This document shows, piece by piece, positions 7,612 through 14,056 of a stretch of 16,055 nt of DNA. Location of the stretch: contig JAEYSR010000081.1 of NCBI GenBank assembly GCA_023434535.1, forward strand, positions 1 through 16,055, in the 5' to 3' direction. The stretch is from Actinomycetes bacterium (GTDB lineage Bacteria > Actinomycetota > Acidimicrobiia > Acidimicrobiales > Microtrichaceae). The notes under the pieces were generated by a model. That model did not search any database and was not told where the DNA came from. It saw nothing but the letters and a program-made list of their open reading frames with translations. How positions within the stretch are numbered: the first letter of the stretch is position 1; each line of letters starts with the position of its first letter. The position numbers were made by a program, and so were the translations under genes.

Positions 7612-7625
7612 CCGCGGGTCCGCGG
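7612..7625. promoter_or_regulatory. Inverted repeat CCGCGG-GT-CCGCGG upstream of the ABC operon
   Basis: Two identical self-complementary CCGCGG hexamers are separated by 2 bp, making a 14-bp dyad 29 bp before the ATPase GTG and just upstream of its Shine-Dalgarno. It could be a regulator-binding site or an RNA hairpin in the leader. GC-rich DNA yields such repeats by chance, so confidence is low. Confidence 0.25.
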
Positions 7626-7732
7626 ATGCTCGGCCGCCGTGGACCCTATGCCCGTGCGCGGGACGCCACGCGGCCCCTCCACCTTCACCTGTCCCGTGAG
7701 GGACCGGTGCGGACGGACCTCACCCTGCGCCA

Positions 7733-7817
7733 CAGCACGGTCGGGTGCTTCTGGAACACGTTCTCGCGGTTCGTGCATCGCTGAGCAGACCCTGGGGTAT
7801 CTCTCAGCACGGTCGGG
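7733..7817. repeat. Two exact 13-bp direct repeats (CAGCACGGTCGGG) upstream of the lipoprotein-like gene
   Basis: Copies lie at 7733-7745 and 7805-7817, a centre-to-centre distance of 72 bp. They sit in the 265-bp divergent intergenic region between the ABC ATPase (start 7582) and the lipoprotein-like gene (start 7848). The right copy is 30 bp before the ATG. Position and exactness suggest paired operator sites; the binding protein is unknown. The rest of this intergenic region shows no further gene and no clear -35/-10 pair. Confidence 0.4.
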
Positions 7818-7847
7818 GGAGACCGACGGCAACAGGGGGGAACCCAG

Positions 7848-8468
7848 ATGCACGCAGTACAGGACGGATCAGCCGGGCGATCGCAGGCGAGGCGCAGCAG
7901 GAAGTGGCTGCGAGGACCGGCGCTGGCGCTCGTCGCCACGGCAGCCCTCCTCAGCGGCGCCTGCGCCGCGCCATCGGCGCCGGCCGGGCCCGGAGGGATC
8001 GACGTCAACTTCGGTCCGGTCACGATCCCGCTCCCACCGATCGAGGTCCGTCCGCCGGCCACCACGATCCCGCTCGGACCGTGCAGCGCGTCCTACCAGC
8101 CGCCGGGGTTCCGCATCGTCGGAGCGACCGTCACCATCCCCGGCATCCGGATCGATCCGAACAACCCGATCATCACCGTCCCCAACGTGGTGGTGACGAT
8201 CCCGCAGCTGCGTGTCCCGCTGTCGACGGTGACACTGTCGTGCCTGTTCCTGAGCGTCCCGGTCCAGGTGGACGCCATCGTCCCGTCGACCGTGTTCCTG
8301 AAGGCCGTGACGTTGAACCTGAACGCCCGGACGATCACGATCCAGGACCCGACGTTCCAGATCAACGGCGTCGGACTCGGCGTGTTGGGTCTGCCGACAG
8401 GTGACCTGATCCTGCCGCTGCCGCCGATCGTGAACATCCCTCTCCCGACGACCGCCATCGGGTTCTGA
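7848..8468 (+). CDS. Probable lipoprotein with Ile/Pro/Thr-rich repetitive body
   Basis: A 206-residue exported protein. The basic N-terminus and a hydrophobic stretch (residues 21-38) lead to LLSGAC, with Cys39 the likely lipidated residue. Ser at -3 is less usual than Leu, so anchoring is probable but not certain. The mature part repeats short hydrophobic strands broken by prolines (VTIPLPPIEV, TTIPLGP, VTIPGIRIDP, VVTIPQLRVP, LPLPPIVNIPLP). This suggests a beta-rich, possibly solenoid, surface protein. Two cysteines, in GPCSAS and TLSCLF, could form a disulfide. I recognise no family. The ATG follows a GGGGGG-rich ribosome site at 7835-7840. The promoter region contains two 13-bp direct repeats, and a 14-bp terminator stem follows the stop closely, so it is probably monocistronic. 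Confidence 0.82.
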   Translation: MHAVQDGSAGRSQARRSRKWLRGPALALVATAALLSGACAAPSAPAGPGGIDVNFGPVTIPLPPIEVRPPATTIPLGPCSASYQPPGFRIVGATVTIPGIRIDPNNPIITVPNVVVTIPQLRVPLSTVTLSCLFLSVPVQVDAIVPSTVFLKAVTLNLNARTITIQDPTFQINGVGLGVLGLPTGDLILPLPPIVNIPLPTTAIGF

Positions 8469-8474
8469 CCGTGC

Positions 8475-8508
8475 CCGGTCGGAGTCCCGTCACAGGGACT
8501 CCGACCGG
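8475..8508. terminator. Strong 14-bp-stem terminator
   Basis: The arms CCGGTCGGAGTCCC (8475-8488) and GGGACTCCGACCGG (8495-8508) are perfectly complementary around a 6-nt loop (GTCACA). The hairpin starts 7 bp after the lipoprotein-like stop and lies before the convergent nitroreductase stop (8553), so it can act in both directions. It is one of the longest perfect stems in the window. No T-tract follows. Confidence 0.85.
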
Positions 8509-8552
8509 CCGGTTCGAACTGGCCCAGGAGACGCCGGGTTCGCAGCGATGGC

Positions 8553-9296
8553 CTACATCTCCGAGGTCAGCGGCGTGCCGTCGAACGAGTCGACCGTGAC
8601 GAAGCTGTCGATCGGTGCCCGCCGGAGCTTCGTCGCCCGCTCGATCGGGTAGCCGAGCGCCAGGACGGCTGCGACGGCGAACTCGTCGGGCACGTCGAGC
8701 AAGGCCTTCACCTCCGGCTCGTGCACCACGTTCATCGTCGTGATCACGCCTCCGAGGCCTTCGGCGCGTGCTGCGAGCAGGACGCTCCAGACGAAGGGGT
8801 AGATCGACGCGCCGCCGACGATCGTGTGCCGACCGAGGTCGCGGTCCGTCGCGGCCAGCAGTCGCAGGTCAGCGAGGACGACGGCCATCACCGGGACCTG
8901 GTCGAAGTGCCGGGCGAAGCCGCCCGGCTCCATGTCGAGGTCCGCCTCGAGCGCCGACGCCTCGGCAGATCGGTCGCCGATCGGCGCCCACGGCTGCACG
9001 CCGGCGACACGCATGGCGAGGTAGCGGGACCACCCCTCCACGTAGAGGTCCCGCATGGACCGCCGAGCTGCGGGCTCCTCGACCAGGACCACTCGCCACG
9101 CCTGCTGGTTGCCCCCGTTCGGAGCGAACCTGGCGGCGTCGAACACCCGGCCCAGCACCGCTCGTGACACCGGACGATCCTGGAACTCCCGAACGGCACC
9201 GGTGGTGCGCAGCGCCTCGACCAGTCCCGGTGCTCCGGCGCTGTCGTCGAGGTCCGTCGAGCGGTCCGTGCCGGACTCGTGCGGGTGCTCGGCCAT
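8553..9296 (-). CDS. Nitroreductase family protein
   Basis: A 247-residue flavoprotein of the FMN-dependent nitroreductase superfamily, expected to use NAD(P)H to reduce nitro groups, quinones or a related substrate in the cytoplasm. Residues 25-75 carry the FMN-binding pattern: ALRTTGAVREFQDRPVSRAVL, then ARFAPNGGNQQAWRVVLVEE. Residues 155-190 contain the hydrophobic interface helix and AEGLGGVITTMNV, the loop that contacts flavin phosphate, and the end has VAAVLALGYP (208-217). The middle (about 85-130) is longer than in minimal family members, with RYLAMRVAGVQPWAP. The ATG at 9296 follows GGAGGTGG by 3 nt. That site lies inside a leader hairpin (9303-9337). It is the last of four leftward genes, 80 bp after the DUF6159 gene. 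Confidence 0.9.
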   Translation of the reverse strand: MAEHPHESGTDRSTDLDDSAGAPGLVEALRTTGAVREFQDRPVSRAVLGRVFDAARFAPNGGNQQAWRVVLVEEPAARRSMRDLYVEGWSRYLAMRVAGVQPWAPIGDRSAEASALEADLDMEPGGFARHFDQVPVMAVVLADLRLLAATDRDLGRHTIVGGASIYPFVWSVLLAARAEGLGGVITTMNVVHEPEVKALLDVPDEFAVAAVLALGYPIERATKLRRAPIDSFVTVDSFDGTPLTSEM

Positions 9297-9302
9297 GGTC
9301 CA

Positions 9303-9337
9303 CCTCCGGACGGTCGGCCCGACGGCCGGACCGGAGG
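9303..9337 (-). promoter_or_regulatory. Leader hairpin covering the nitroreductase Shine-Dalgarno, or terminator of the upstream gene
   Basis: Perfect 7-bp arms CCTCCGG (9303-9309) and CCGGAGG (9331-9337) enclose a 5-bp inner stem (CGGCC with GGCCG) closing a 4-nt loop. On the minus-strand transcript the 3' arm contains the GGAGG of the nitroreductase ribosome site, so the stem would hide it. It also lies 40 bp after the DUF6159 stop and could simply terminate or attenuate that transcript. Confidence 0.4.
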
Positions 9338-9376
9338 CGAGGCTATGTCTGCGCTCTGGCCCGCAGCGGACGGCGG

Positions 9377-10309
9377 TCAGGCGGCGAGCGGAGACGCCGT
9401 CGCCGCGGCCGGGGCCTCGCGGGTGCGCACCGCACCCTTGAGGTCGGCCTCGCTGAACGGGCCGAGCGCACCTTCGCCGGTCGCCCAGCGGTAGAGCGCC
9501 ACTCCGAAGACGTTGCGGCACGTGGCCGCCTTCACCGCACCGATCACGATGAGCGCCACGCCGACGAGTGCCAGAACGGCGCCGGCGGCGATCGGAGCGC
9601 CTCCGCCGACCGCGATGCCCAGGGCGAGGCCGCCTGCGAGCAGCAGCGTGCCCGGCAGGGCGAAGATCAGGCCGAATCGTGCGCCGATGCGGACGGAGCC
9701 GAAGACCGACTCGCCCCACGTCGTGCGGATGATGCCGGCGGAGCGCTTGATCGCCGGGACGGCGCCCACGTGCTCCAGGACGATCACCGGCATGACCAGC
9801 GTGGTCACCACGGCCCAGACCGCGGCGACGAGACCGGCCAGGAGCGAGCGGACGATCTGGACGACCACGCCGCTGTCGCTGTCGCCGCGGATGAGCGAGA
9901 CCAGACCGCCGACGGCGGCCGAGATCGCCGACCACTCGGCGATGACCCGGAAGCTCGAGTGCGCCGCGGCCCGAGCCGCGTCCTCGTCGAGCGGGCGACC
10001 GTGGAGGATGTCGTCGGTCGCGCTGACGAGCGCCGCCATCTGGAGGTTCGCGGCGGTCAGCCCGCCGATCACCGCGGCGATGACCACCAGCACGCCGACC
10101 ACGATCGCGGCGATGCCGAGCACGTTCGACGACCCGTCGAGAGCCACGCCGCCGGCCGCGACGATGCCCAGGCCGATCAGCGCACCGATGCCGCCGACGA
10201 CCGCACCGTGCACTGCGGCTCGAACCGCCCAGCGGTTCATCCCCGGGTTCTGCTTCACCAGCTCGTAGCTGCTCCGGGTGAGCTCCCGGCTGTTGCCCCA
10301 TCGGCTCAT
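9377..10309 (-). CDS. DUF6159-like multi-pass membrane protein
   Basis: A 310-residue integral membrane protein with about six hydrophobic segments near residues 33-52, 63-86, 122-141, 150-175, 208-232 and 236-260. The N-terminal RELTRSSYELVKQNPGM, the segment MPVIVLEHVGAVPAIKRSAGIIRTTWGE (173-200) and the final CRNVFGVALYRWATGEG match the pattern I associate with DUF6159: a membrane family in which ALxRSxxLxRxxWGE-like residues follow a TM helix. Function is unknown. The ATG at 10309 has GAAGGGA about 8 nt upstream; the longer frame continues upstream with no better start. The gene lies 179 bp downstream of the coiled-coil gene. That gap holds only imperfect hairpins (for example around 10439-10462) and no gene I can support. 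Confidence 0.82.
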   Translation of the reverse strand: MSRWGNSRELTRSSYELVKQNPGMNRWAVRAAVHGAVVGGIGALIGLGIVAAGGVALDGSSNVLGIAAIVVGVLVVIAAVIGGLTAANLQMAALVSATDDILHGRPLDEDAARAAAHSSFRVIAEWSAISAAVGGLVSLIRGDSDSGVVVQIVRSLLAGLVAAVWAVVTTLVMPVIVLEHVGAVPAIKRSAGIIRTTWGESVFGSVRIGARFGLIFALPGTLLLAGGLALGIAVGGGAPIAAGAVLALVGVALIVIGAVKAATCRNVFGVALYRWATGEGALGPFSEADLKGAVRTREAPAAATASPLAA

Positions 10310-10488
10310 GTCGTCGATCCCTTCGGGTCCGGCCGCGGTCGCGGTCCGTCGATGCTTCCCGTGGGATCGGTCGGTGGATGCCCGGACTGGAGGTTCAGCG
10401 ACCGCGAAAGGGCCGTTCGGCCTGTGTGGGCTCACCGCGGGGTCCGGTGGCTCCGCCGACCCTCAGACGGATCGGGGCACCGACGGCG

Positions 10489-10797
10489 TCAGAGCTTGAT
10501 CGCGGTGATGATCACAGCAGCGAACGCGACGAGCATCGCGAGGTTGGCCGCGATGACCTGGTTGAACTTGGCGTCGATCCGGTCGACCATCCGGTTCTCC
10601 AGCAGCGACATCTCCGCCCGAAGATCCGACATCTCGGCCCGAAGGTCGGACATCTCGGCCCGGAGGAAGTCCCTGCTGATCGGCTCGTCACCGTCGCGAG
10701 TCGGGAAGTACGCCAGCATCTCGTCCACCGCCTCCTCGTCGACGATCCCGCTCAGACCTTCGTAGAGCGCAGATCGGTGCTTGTGGGTCAGTGCCAT
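10489..10797 (-). CDS. Coiled-coil protein with C-terminal membrane anchor
   Basis: A 102-residue protein. Residues 1-44 are a polar, mostly helical N-terminal region with LYEGLSGIVDEEAVDEMLAYFP. Residues 45-65 hold three heptads of LRAEMSD/L, continuing through LENRMVDRIDAKFNQ as an amphipathic coiled coil. Residues about 84-102 are a hydrophobic helix at the very C-terminus (LAMLVAFAAVIITAIKL). The layout resembles DUF1640/CCDC90-type coiled-coil membrane proteins, and an oligomeric tail-anchored role is likely; the function is unknown. The ATG at 10797 has GGAG about 6-7 nt upstream. A TANNNT match (TAGGGT, minus strand of 10869-10874) upstream might be its -10. The heptads are encoded by tandem 21-bp repeats, so copy number may vary among strains. 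Confidence 0.85.
   Translation of the reverse strand: MALTHKHRSALYEGLSGIVDEEAVDEMLAYFPTRDGDEPISRDFLRAEMSDLRAEMSDLRAEMSLLENRMVDRIDAKFNQVIAANLAMLVAFAAVIITAIKL
10607..10669 (-). repeat. Three tandem 21-bp repeats encoding LRAEMSD heptads
   Basis: Units at 10607-10627, 10628-10648 and 10649-10669 share GACATCT followed by CSGCCCG. The left two are nearly identical and the third diverges at its end. Each encodes exactly one coiled-coil heptad, so gain or loss of a unit keeps both reading frame and heptad phase. They are coding repeats, not CRISPR. Confidence 0.8.
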
Positions 10798-10923
10798 TGT
10801 GGTCTCCAGGACGTGCGTCTGTACACGAACGCCGGCGGTGTCCGCGGCGCGAGGAGGGAAGGATCCGCACCCTACGAACGGGGTCCGACAACGCCCGGCT
10901 CGCAGTCGTTCAGCGTCTGCGAA

Positions 10924-11973
10924 TCAGAACGTGATGCGCTTCTGCTCGCCGACGCCGAAGATGCCGTCGACGTCGAGGGATGCCACCTCCGCCTCGATGC
11001 GACCCTCGAACCAGCCGTAGGGCGCGTAGTACTCCGCGAGCAGGTGCCGGGGGCCGACATGCATCTCGCTGCGCACCGTCGGGGTGAAGCGGACGTCGAC
11101 CGCGCCGTCGACGTCGTGGGCGTGCCAGGGACCGTGCGGACCGTCGGGCCGGTCGATGGTGATGGCCGGCAGGCGATGCACCTGGTTGCCGATCCAGAGA
11201 GCGTTCTCGTTGAACGTGTCGGGATCCCGGACCTGGTTGCGGGTGAGGTTGAAGCCCTCGACCACACCGGTCGGCGAACGGCGCACGCCGGTCAGCCAGT
11301 CGTACTGCATGGGTCGCGGGTAGTCGCCGTGGTGGTCGTCGAGGATGAGGAAGCCACGGCCCGGGTCCAGGCCGACCTGGTCCCGGCCGATCCGCAGCGT
11401 GCCGTCGAACGACATCATCGCCTTGTGCGAGTAGAGGGCGGTGGTGTCGCCGAACGGGTGGACGATGACCAGGTGCCCGGCATCGTCGGGCCCGCACGAT
11501 CCGGTTCCGTGCAGCTCCAGCGCGGGACGTCGGCGGTCGCCCGGGTGCGTGGCGTCGACCAGGAGGCGGCCGTCGGCCAGGTCGTTTGTGAGCGACACGC
11601 TGAAGCCGCCGGCCCGACCGTAGGAGCGGGTGCCGGACAGGCCTCGGGCCACGGTGAGCGTCGGGGACGGGACCTTGCGCTCCCAGCGAGTGATGGTGGC
11701 GTCGTGCTTGTTGACCGCCAGCACCTGCAGGAGGCCGACCGCCTTGGCGTTGTAGACGGCGCCCAGGACGAGCCAGTCGTCGTCGCCGAGCTGGAACGCC
11801 TCCCACTCCTTGAGCCCCATCGAGCGGCGGACACGACCGAGCCCGGTCTCGGGTCCGGCGTCGGTGGGGTTCACGACGGGGATCGGACCGTCGTAGGTGC
11901 CGAGCTCGTACGCGCCGTCGCGGACGAGGGACGCGGGCGGAGCGGTGCGAGGCGGAGGGAAGGTCGGGGCCAC
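10924..11973 (-). CDS. DUF2804 domain-containing protein
   Basis: A 349-residue protein matching DUF2804 over most of its length. Recognisable stretches are GRVRRSMGLKEWEAFQLGDDDW, LVLGAVYNAKAVGLLQVLA, LELHGTGSCGPD, YSHKAMMSFDGTLRIG and LILDDHHGDYPRPMQYDWLTG. The middle also has NLTRNQVRDPDTFNENALWI and the end SEMHVGPRHLLAEYYAPYGWFEGRI. DUF2804 proteins look like carotenoid/tocopherol-cyclase-type beta barrels, but their activity is not known to me. The GTG at 11973 is the first sensible start; there is no Shine-Dalgarno, but TAGCGT lies exactly 7 nt upstream, suggesting a leaderless mRNA. An ATG at 12027 would overlap the divergent promoter and is less likely. It is divergent from the epimerase gene (77 bp between starts). 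Confidence 0.9.
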   Translation of the reverse strand: MAPTFPPPRTAPPASLVRDGAYELGTYDGPIPVVNPTDAGPETGLGRVRRSMGLKEWEAFQLGDDDWLVLGAVYNAKAVGLLQVLAVNKHDATITRWERKVPSPTLTVARGLSGTRSYGRAGGFSVSLTNDLADGRLLVDATHPGDRRRPALELHGTGSCGPDDAGHLVIVHPFGDTTALYSHKAMMSFDGTLRIGRDQVGLDPGRGFLILDDHHGDYPRPMQYDWLTGVRRSPTGVVEGFNLTRNQVRDPDTFNENALWIGNQVHRLPAITIDRPDGPHGPWHAHDVDGAVDVRFTPTVRSEMHVGPRHLLAEYYAPYGWFEGRIEAEVASLDVDGIFGVGEQKRITF

Positions 11974-11980
11974 GGCGGCG

Positions 11981-11986
11981 ACGCTA
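11981..11986 (-). promoter_or_regulatory. Candidate -10 element (TAGCGT) for leaderless DUF2804 mRNA
   Basis: On the minus strand TAGCGT (TANNNT) is followed by 7 nt and then the GTG start, which is the spacing of actinobacterial leaderless promoters. Its -35 region would overlap that of the divergent promoter at 12018-12023. It is inferred from spacing; no -35 consensus is evident. Confidence 0.4.
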
Positions 11987-12017
11987 TGCGACGACGGCGA
12001 TGCGACCGCAGGCCGCC

Positions 12018-12023
12018 TACCGT
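12018..12023 (+). promoter_or_regulatory. Candidate -10 element (TACCGT) for the epimerase transcript
   Basis: TACCGT fits TANNNT. Seven nt later is a GTG at 12031, the predicted transcription start, 20 nt before the epimerase ATG. That short leader has no Shine-Dalgarno, which fits translation beginning at the GTG of a tiny ORF instead. Confidence 0.35.
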
Positions 12024-12030
12024 CCATTTC

Positions 12031-12054
12031 GTGCGATCGACCGGGCTCCGATGA
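12031..12054 (+). CDS. Possible 7-codon leaderless upstream ORF coupled to the epimerase start
   Basis: GTG 12031 opens a frame encoding seven residues (VRSTGLR) ending in TGA at 12052-12054. The stop overlaps the epimerase ATG as ATGA, the classic stop-start coupling arrangement. The GTG sits 7 nt after a TACCGT -10 candidate, so it could be read as a leaderless start. The epimerase otherwise has no ribosome site. The ORF is tiny and may be fortuitous. Confidence 0.3.
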   Translation: MRSTGLR

Positions 12055-12911
12055 GCGAGCAACCACCCGTCGTTCTGCGGTCGGGTGACTCCACCGCGAC
12101 GATCCTGCCGGCCCTCGGCGCACGGGTGGCCGACCTGGACCTGGGCGACGGCCAGGTCCTCCGGACCGAGACGGACGCCGACAGCTGGAAGGACTGGGGG
12201 TGCTACCCGATGCTGCCGTGGTCGAACCGGATCCCCGGCGGCCGGCTGACCGTCCATGGCGTCGACCACCGGCTGCCCGTGAACCACGACGACGGCAGCG
12301 CCATCCACGGCCTGGTGGCCGACCGGCCGTGGGATCTCGTCTCTGCCTCGGACTGCACCGCCGAGCTGGCGGTCGACGTCGATGTGGAGCCCTACCGAGT
12401 GCGGGGCGAGATCCACTACGAGCTCGGACCGGGGTCGCTGCGGATCGAGCTGGGCGTCACGAACCTGGGGTCCTCAGCCGTGCCGGTCGGGCTCGGGATC
12501 CACCCGTGGTTCCATTGCGGTCCGATCAGGGTGCCCGCGGCCATGAAGTGGCCGGGCGACCCGCTCCCGATCGGCCCGCCGGTGCCGGTGGACGACGATG
12601 ACGACCTGCGATCGCTGCGGATCCCGCCGACGATGGACCGGTGCTTCACGGCGTTGGAGTCCGACACAGCCGAGGTGCCCGGCATCGAGCTGCGGTGGTC
12701 GGAGTCGGTCGGCCACGTCGTGGTCTTCACGGGTCACGACGGGTGGGTCGCGGTCGAGCCCGTCACGATGGCGAACGACGGGTTCGGGATGGCCGAAGGG
12801 GGTCAGGCCGGCCACGGCGTGCGGATGCTCGATCCGGGCGACCGGTTCAGCGCCACGTTCCGGCTGTCGAGCTACTTGCGCCGCCGACGCTCCGCATCGG
12901 TGGCCACGTAG
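12051..12911 (+). CDS. Aldose 1-epimerase family protein (GalM-like mutarotase)
   Basis: A 286-residue cytoplasmic sugar mutarotase expected to interconvert alpha and beta anomers of an aldose. Family motifs in order: the LPWSNRIPGG substrate loop with Arg60; HGLVADRPW with His86; GLGIHPWFHC with the presumed catalytic acid His151; and VAVEPVTMAND with the presumed general base Glu236. The length and the tight SNRI motif resemble the YihR/YeaD-like, short actinobacterial epimerase group more than E. coli GalM. ATG 12051 is preferred: the homologous part starts with VLRSGDSTATILPALGARV. ATG 12000 would extend across the predicted promoter. It is divergent from the DUF2804 gene. Its last 40 bp overlap the convergent NERD gene, so the C-terminal SYLRRRRSASVAT may be a later extension. 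The sugar is unknown. Confidence 0.9.
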   Translation: MSEQPPVVLRSGDSTATILPALGARVADLDLGDGQVLRTETDADSWKDWGCYPMLPWSNRIPGGRLTVHGVDHRLPVNHDDGSAIHGLVADRPWDLVSASDCTAELAVDVDVEPYRVRGEIHYELGPGSLRIELGVTNLGSSAVPVGLGIHPWFHCGPIRVPAAMKWPGDPLPIGPPVPVDDDDDLRSLRIPPTMDRCFTALESDTAEVPGIELRWSESVGHVVVFTGHDGWVAVEPVTMANDGFGMAEGGQAGHGVRMLDPGDRFSATFRLSSYLRRRRSASVAT

Positions 12912-13951
12912 CGCTGGCCGCAGTACCGGACGACCGCCTCGTTCGCTCCGGCGTCGTACACGCGGCCGTCGTCGAAGTCGTACCAGCCGAGCTCGGACCA
13001 CGAGCCGTTCTCACCGAGGCGGTTCACGTAGAGCCGGTTGCGGCCGTGCTTGTTCCACGTCATACCGACCACCAGCGGCATCGGCGGCGGCGACTTGGTC
13101 CCCTTCAGCATGGCGATGATCCGCCGCAGTCCCTTGAGATCGGCCTCGCCCAGGCCTGACTCGCCGTTCGCCACGTGGGGAAGGAGCTGGCGGGCCACCT
13201 GCTCGGCGATCGGCGAGTCGCTGACAGCGACGCCGTTGATCAGATCGAGGTGGCCGCCCGGAGCGCCGTCCTCGTCGTAGAGGTAGTAGCGGGGCCGCTT
13301 CGACCAGTACGAGAGGTACACGACGGGTTCCGGGGGCGGGGTCGACGGGCCCGCCTGCTCGGCTGTCCGAGGCGGGAGCGCTGCGTCGAGGACCTGGGTC
13401 GCCCACTCCGTCCACGCGTCATCGAACGCCGGCGGTGCGTGAGCGATCAGGTCGCAGATGTCGTGCTTGCTCGTCAGGTACACGCCGTCGTGGAGCACCG
13501 GGGCATCGAGCTTGGCCTCGCCCACGAGGCACAGGACCGGCCACATCGACACGCTGGGAGCGCCGGCGTTGGCGAGGACCTGCCAGACGACACCGGCCTG
13601 GCCGAGGACGCCAGCGACCTCGTCGGTCCGACGCCAGCCGTTCTGGCACAGGTGACCCTCGAACACCTCGACGGCCCCCGACCAGTTCTTGGCGTCGATC
13701 ACCAGCACCCCCGCCGGCCCGATGGCGACGAAGTCGATGTTGCCCACGTTCCCAGGGACCGACCGGTCCTCCAGCAGCCGATATCCACGACGGACGAGCG
13801 GCTGGAGGACGGCCTTCAGAAGTCGCTCGCCGTTGGCACCCTTCTGCTGGCGGGCCGCCTCGGCGTCCAAGGCGTCCGCTTGCGCCCGAAGCCGCCGGGC
13901 CTTCTCCTCGGCCGCCGATCCTCGGCGCGCCGCAGACGAACCTGCGCTCAT
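12872..13951 (-). CDS. NERD (nuclease-related) domain-containing protein
   Basis: A 359-residue protein. Residues 12-37 are an Ala/Arg/Glu-rich helix, likely a coiled coil. Residues about 38-160 are a NERD domain: GANGERLLKAVLQPL, then the restriction-endonuclease-like core NIDFVAIGPAGVLVIDAKNW with Asp73, Asp86 and Lys88 as the D...D-x-K metal-site candidates, then Trp/Gly strands. NERD domains are predicted nucleases in DNA processing or phage defence, but few have tested activity. After a Pro-rich linker (about 205-215) the C-terminal region holds two similar aromatic strands: RYYLYDEDGAPGGHLDL and RLYVNRLGENGSWSELGWY. The latter runs into DDGRVYDAGANEAVVRYCGQRY. The ATG at 13951 follows GGAGGGG by 5 nt. 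The 3' end overlaps the convergent epimerase gene. No helicase or toxin partner is next to it. Confidence 0.88.
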   Translation of the reverse strand: MSAGSSAARRGSAAEEKARRLRAQADALDAEAARQQKGANGERLLKAVLQPLVRRGYRLLEDRSVPGNVGNIDFVAIGPAGVLVIDAKNWSGAVEVFEGHLCQNGWRRTDEVAGVLGQAGVVWQVLANAGAPSVSMWPVLCLVGEAKLDAPVLHDGVYLTSKHDICDLIAHAPPAFDDAWTEWATQVLDAALPPRTAEQAGPSTPPPEPVVYLSYWSKRPRYYLYDEDGAPGGHLDLINGVAVSDSPIAEQVARQLLPHVANGESGLGEADLKGLRRIIAMLKGTKSPPPMPLVVGMTWNKHGRNRLYVNRLGENGSWSELGWYDFDDGRVYDAGANEAVVRYCGQRYVATDAERRRRK

Positions 13952-14056
13952 GATCCCCTCCGTCCCGCGTGCTGCGCCCAGGGTAGGAGGACGGATCCGA
14001 ACGATCCAACGGAGCCAGGGAGCCGTGCACGGCCCGCAGCGGTCAGACTGAATGTG

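Noticed and set aside
5901..7853. A single 650-codon permease frame running through the ATPase gene
   Set aside because: The upstream part is an out-of-frame reading of the ATPase gene. The GTGA overlap at 6668-6671 gives the true permease start.
10607..10669. CRISPR-like tandem repeats
   Set aside because: The units are contiguous without spacers and encode heptads in frame.
8768..10765. A 665-codon plus-strand open frame across the nitroreductase and DUF6159 genes
   Set aside because: It is Arg/Ala/Asp-rich and crosses two well-supported minus-strand genes and their intergenic region. It has no motif or ribosome site.
12000..12050. Earlier ATG for the epimerase at 12000
   Set aside because: It would add a segment unlike the family and would run through the predicted -10 element; there is no ribosome site.
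10378..12054. A 558-codon plus-strand open frame opposite the coiled-coil and DUF2804 genes
   Set aside because: It is a shadow of real minus-strand genes. Only its last seven codons (12031-12054) are of interest, as a possible separate leaderless mini-ORF.
3782..13951. A defence island formed by the AbiEi-like and NERD genes
   Set aside because: The two genes are nearly 9 kb apart with ordinary metabolic and membrane genes between. There is no toxin, helicase, integrase or restriction partner.
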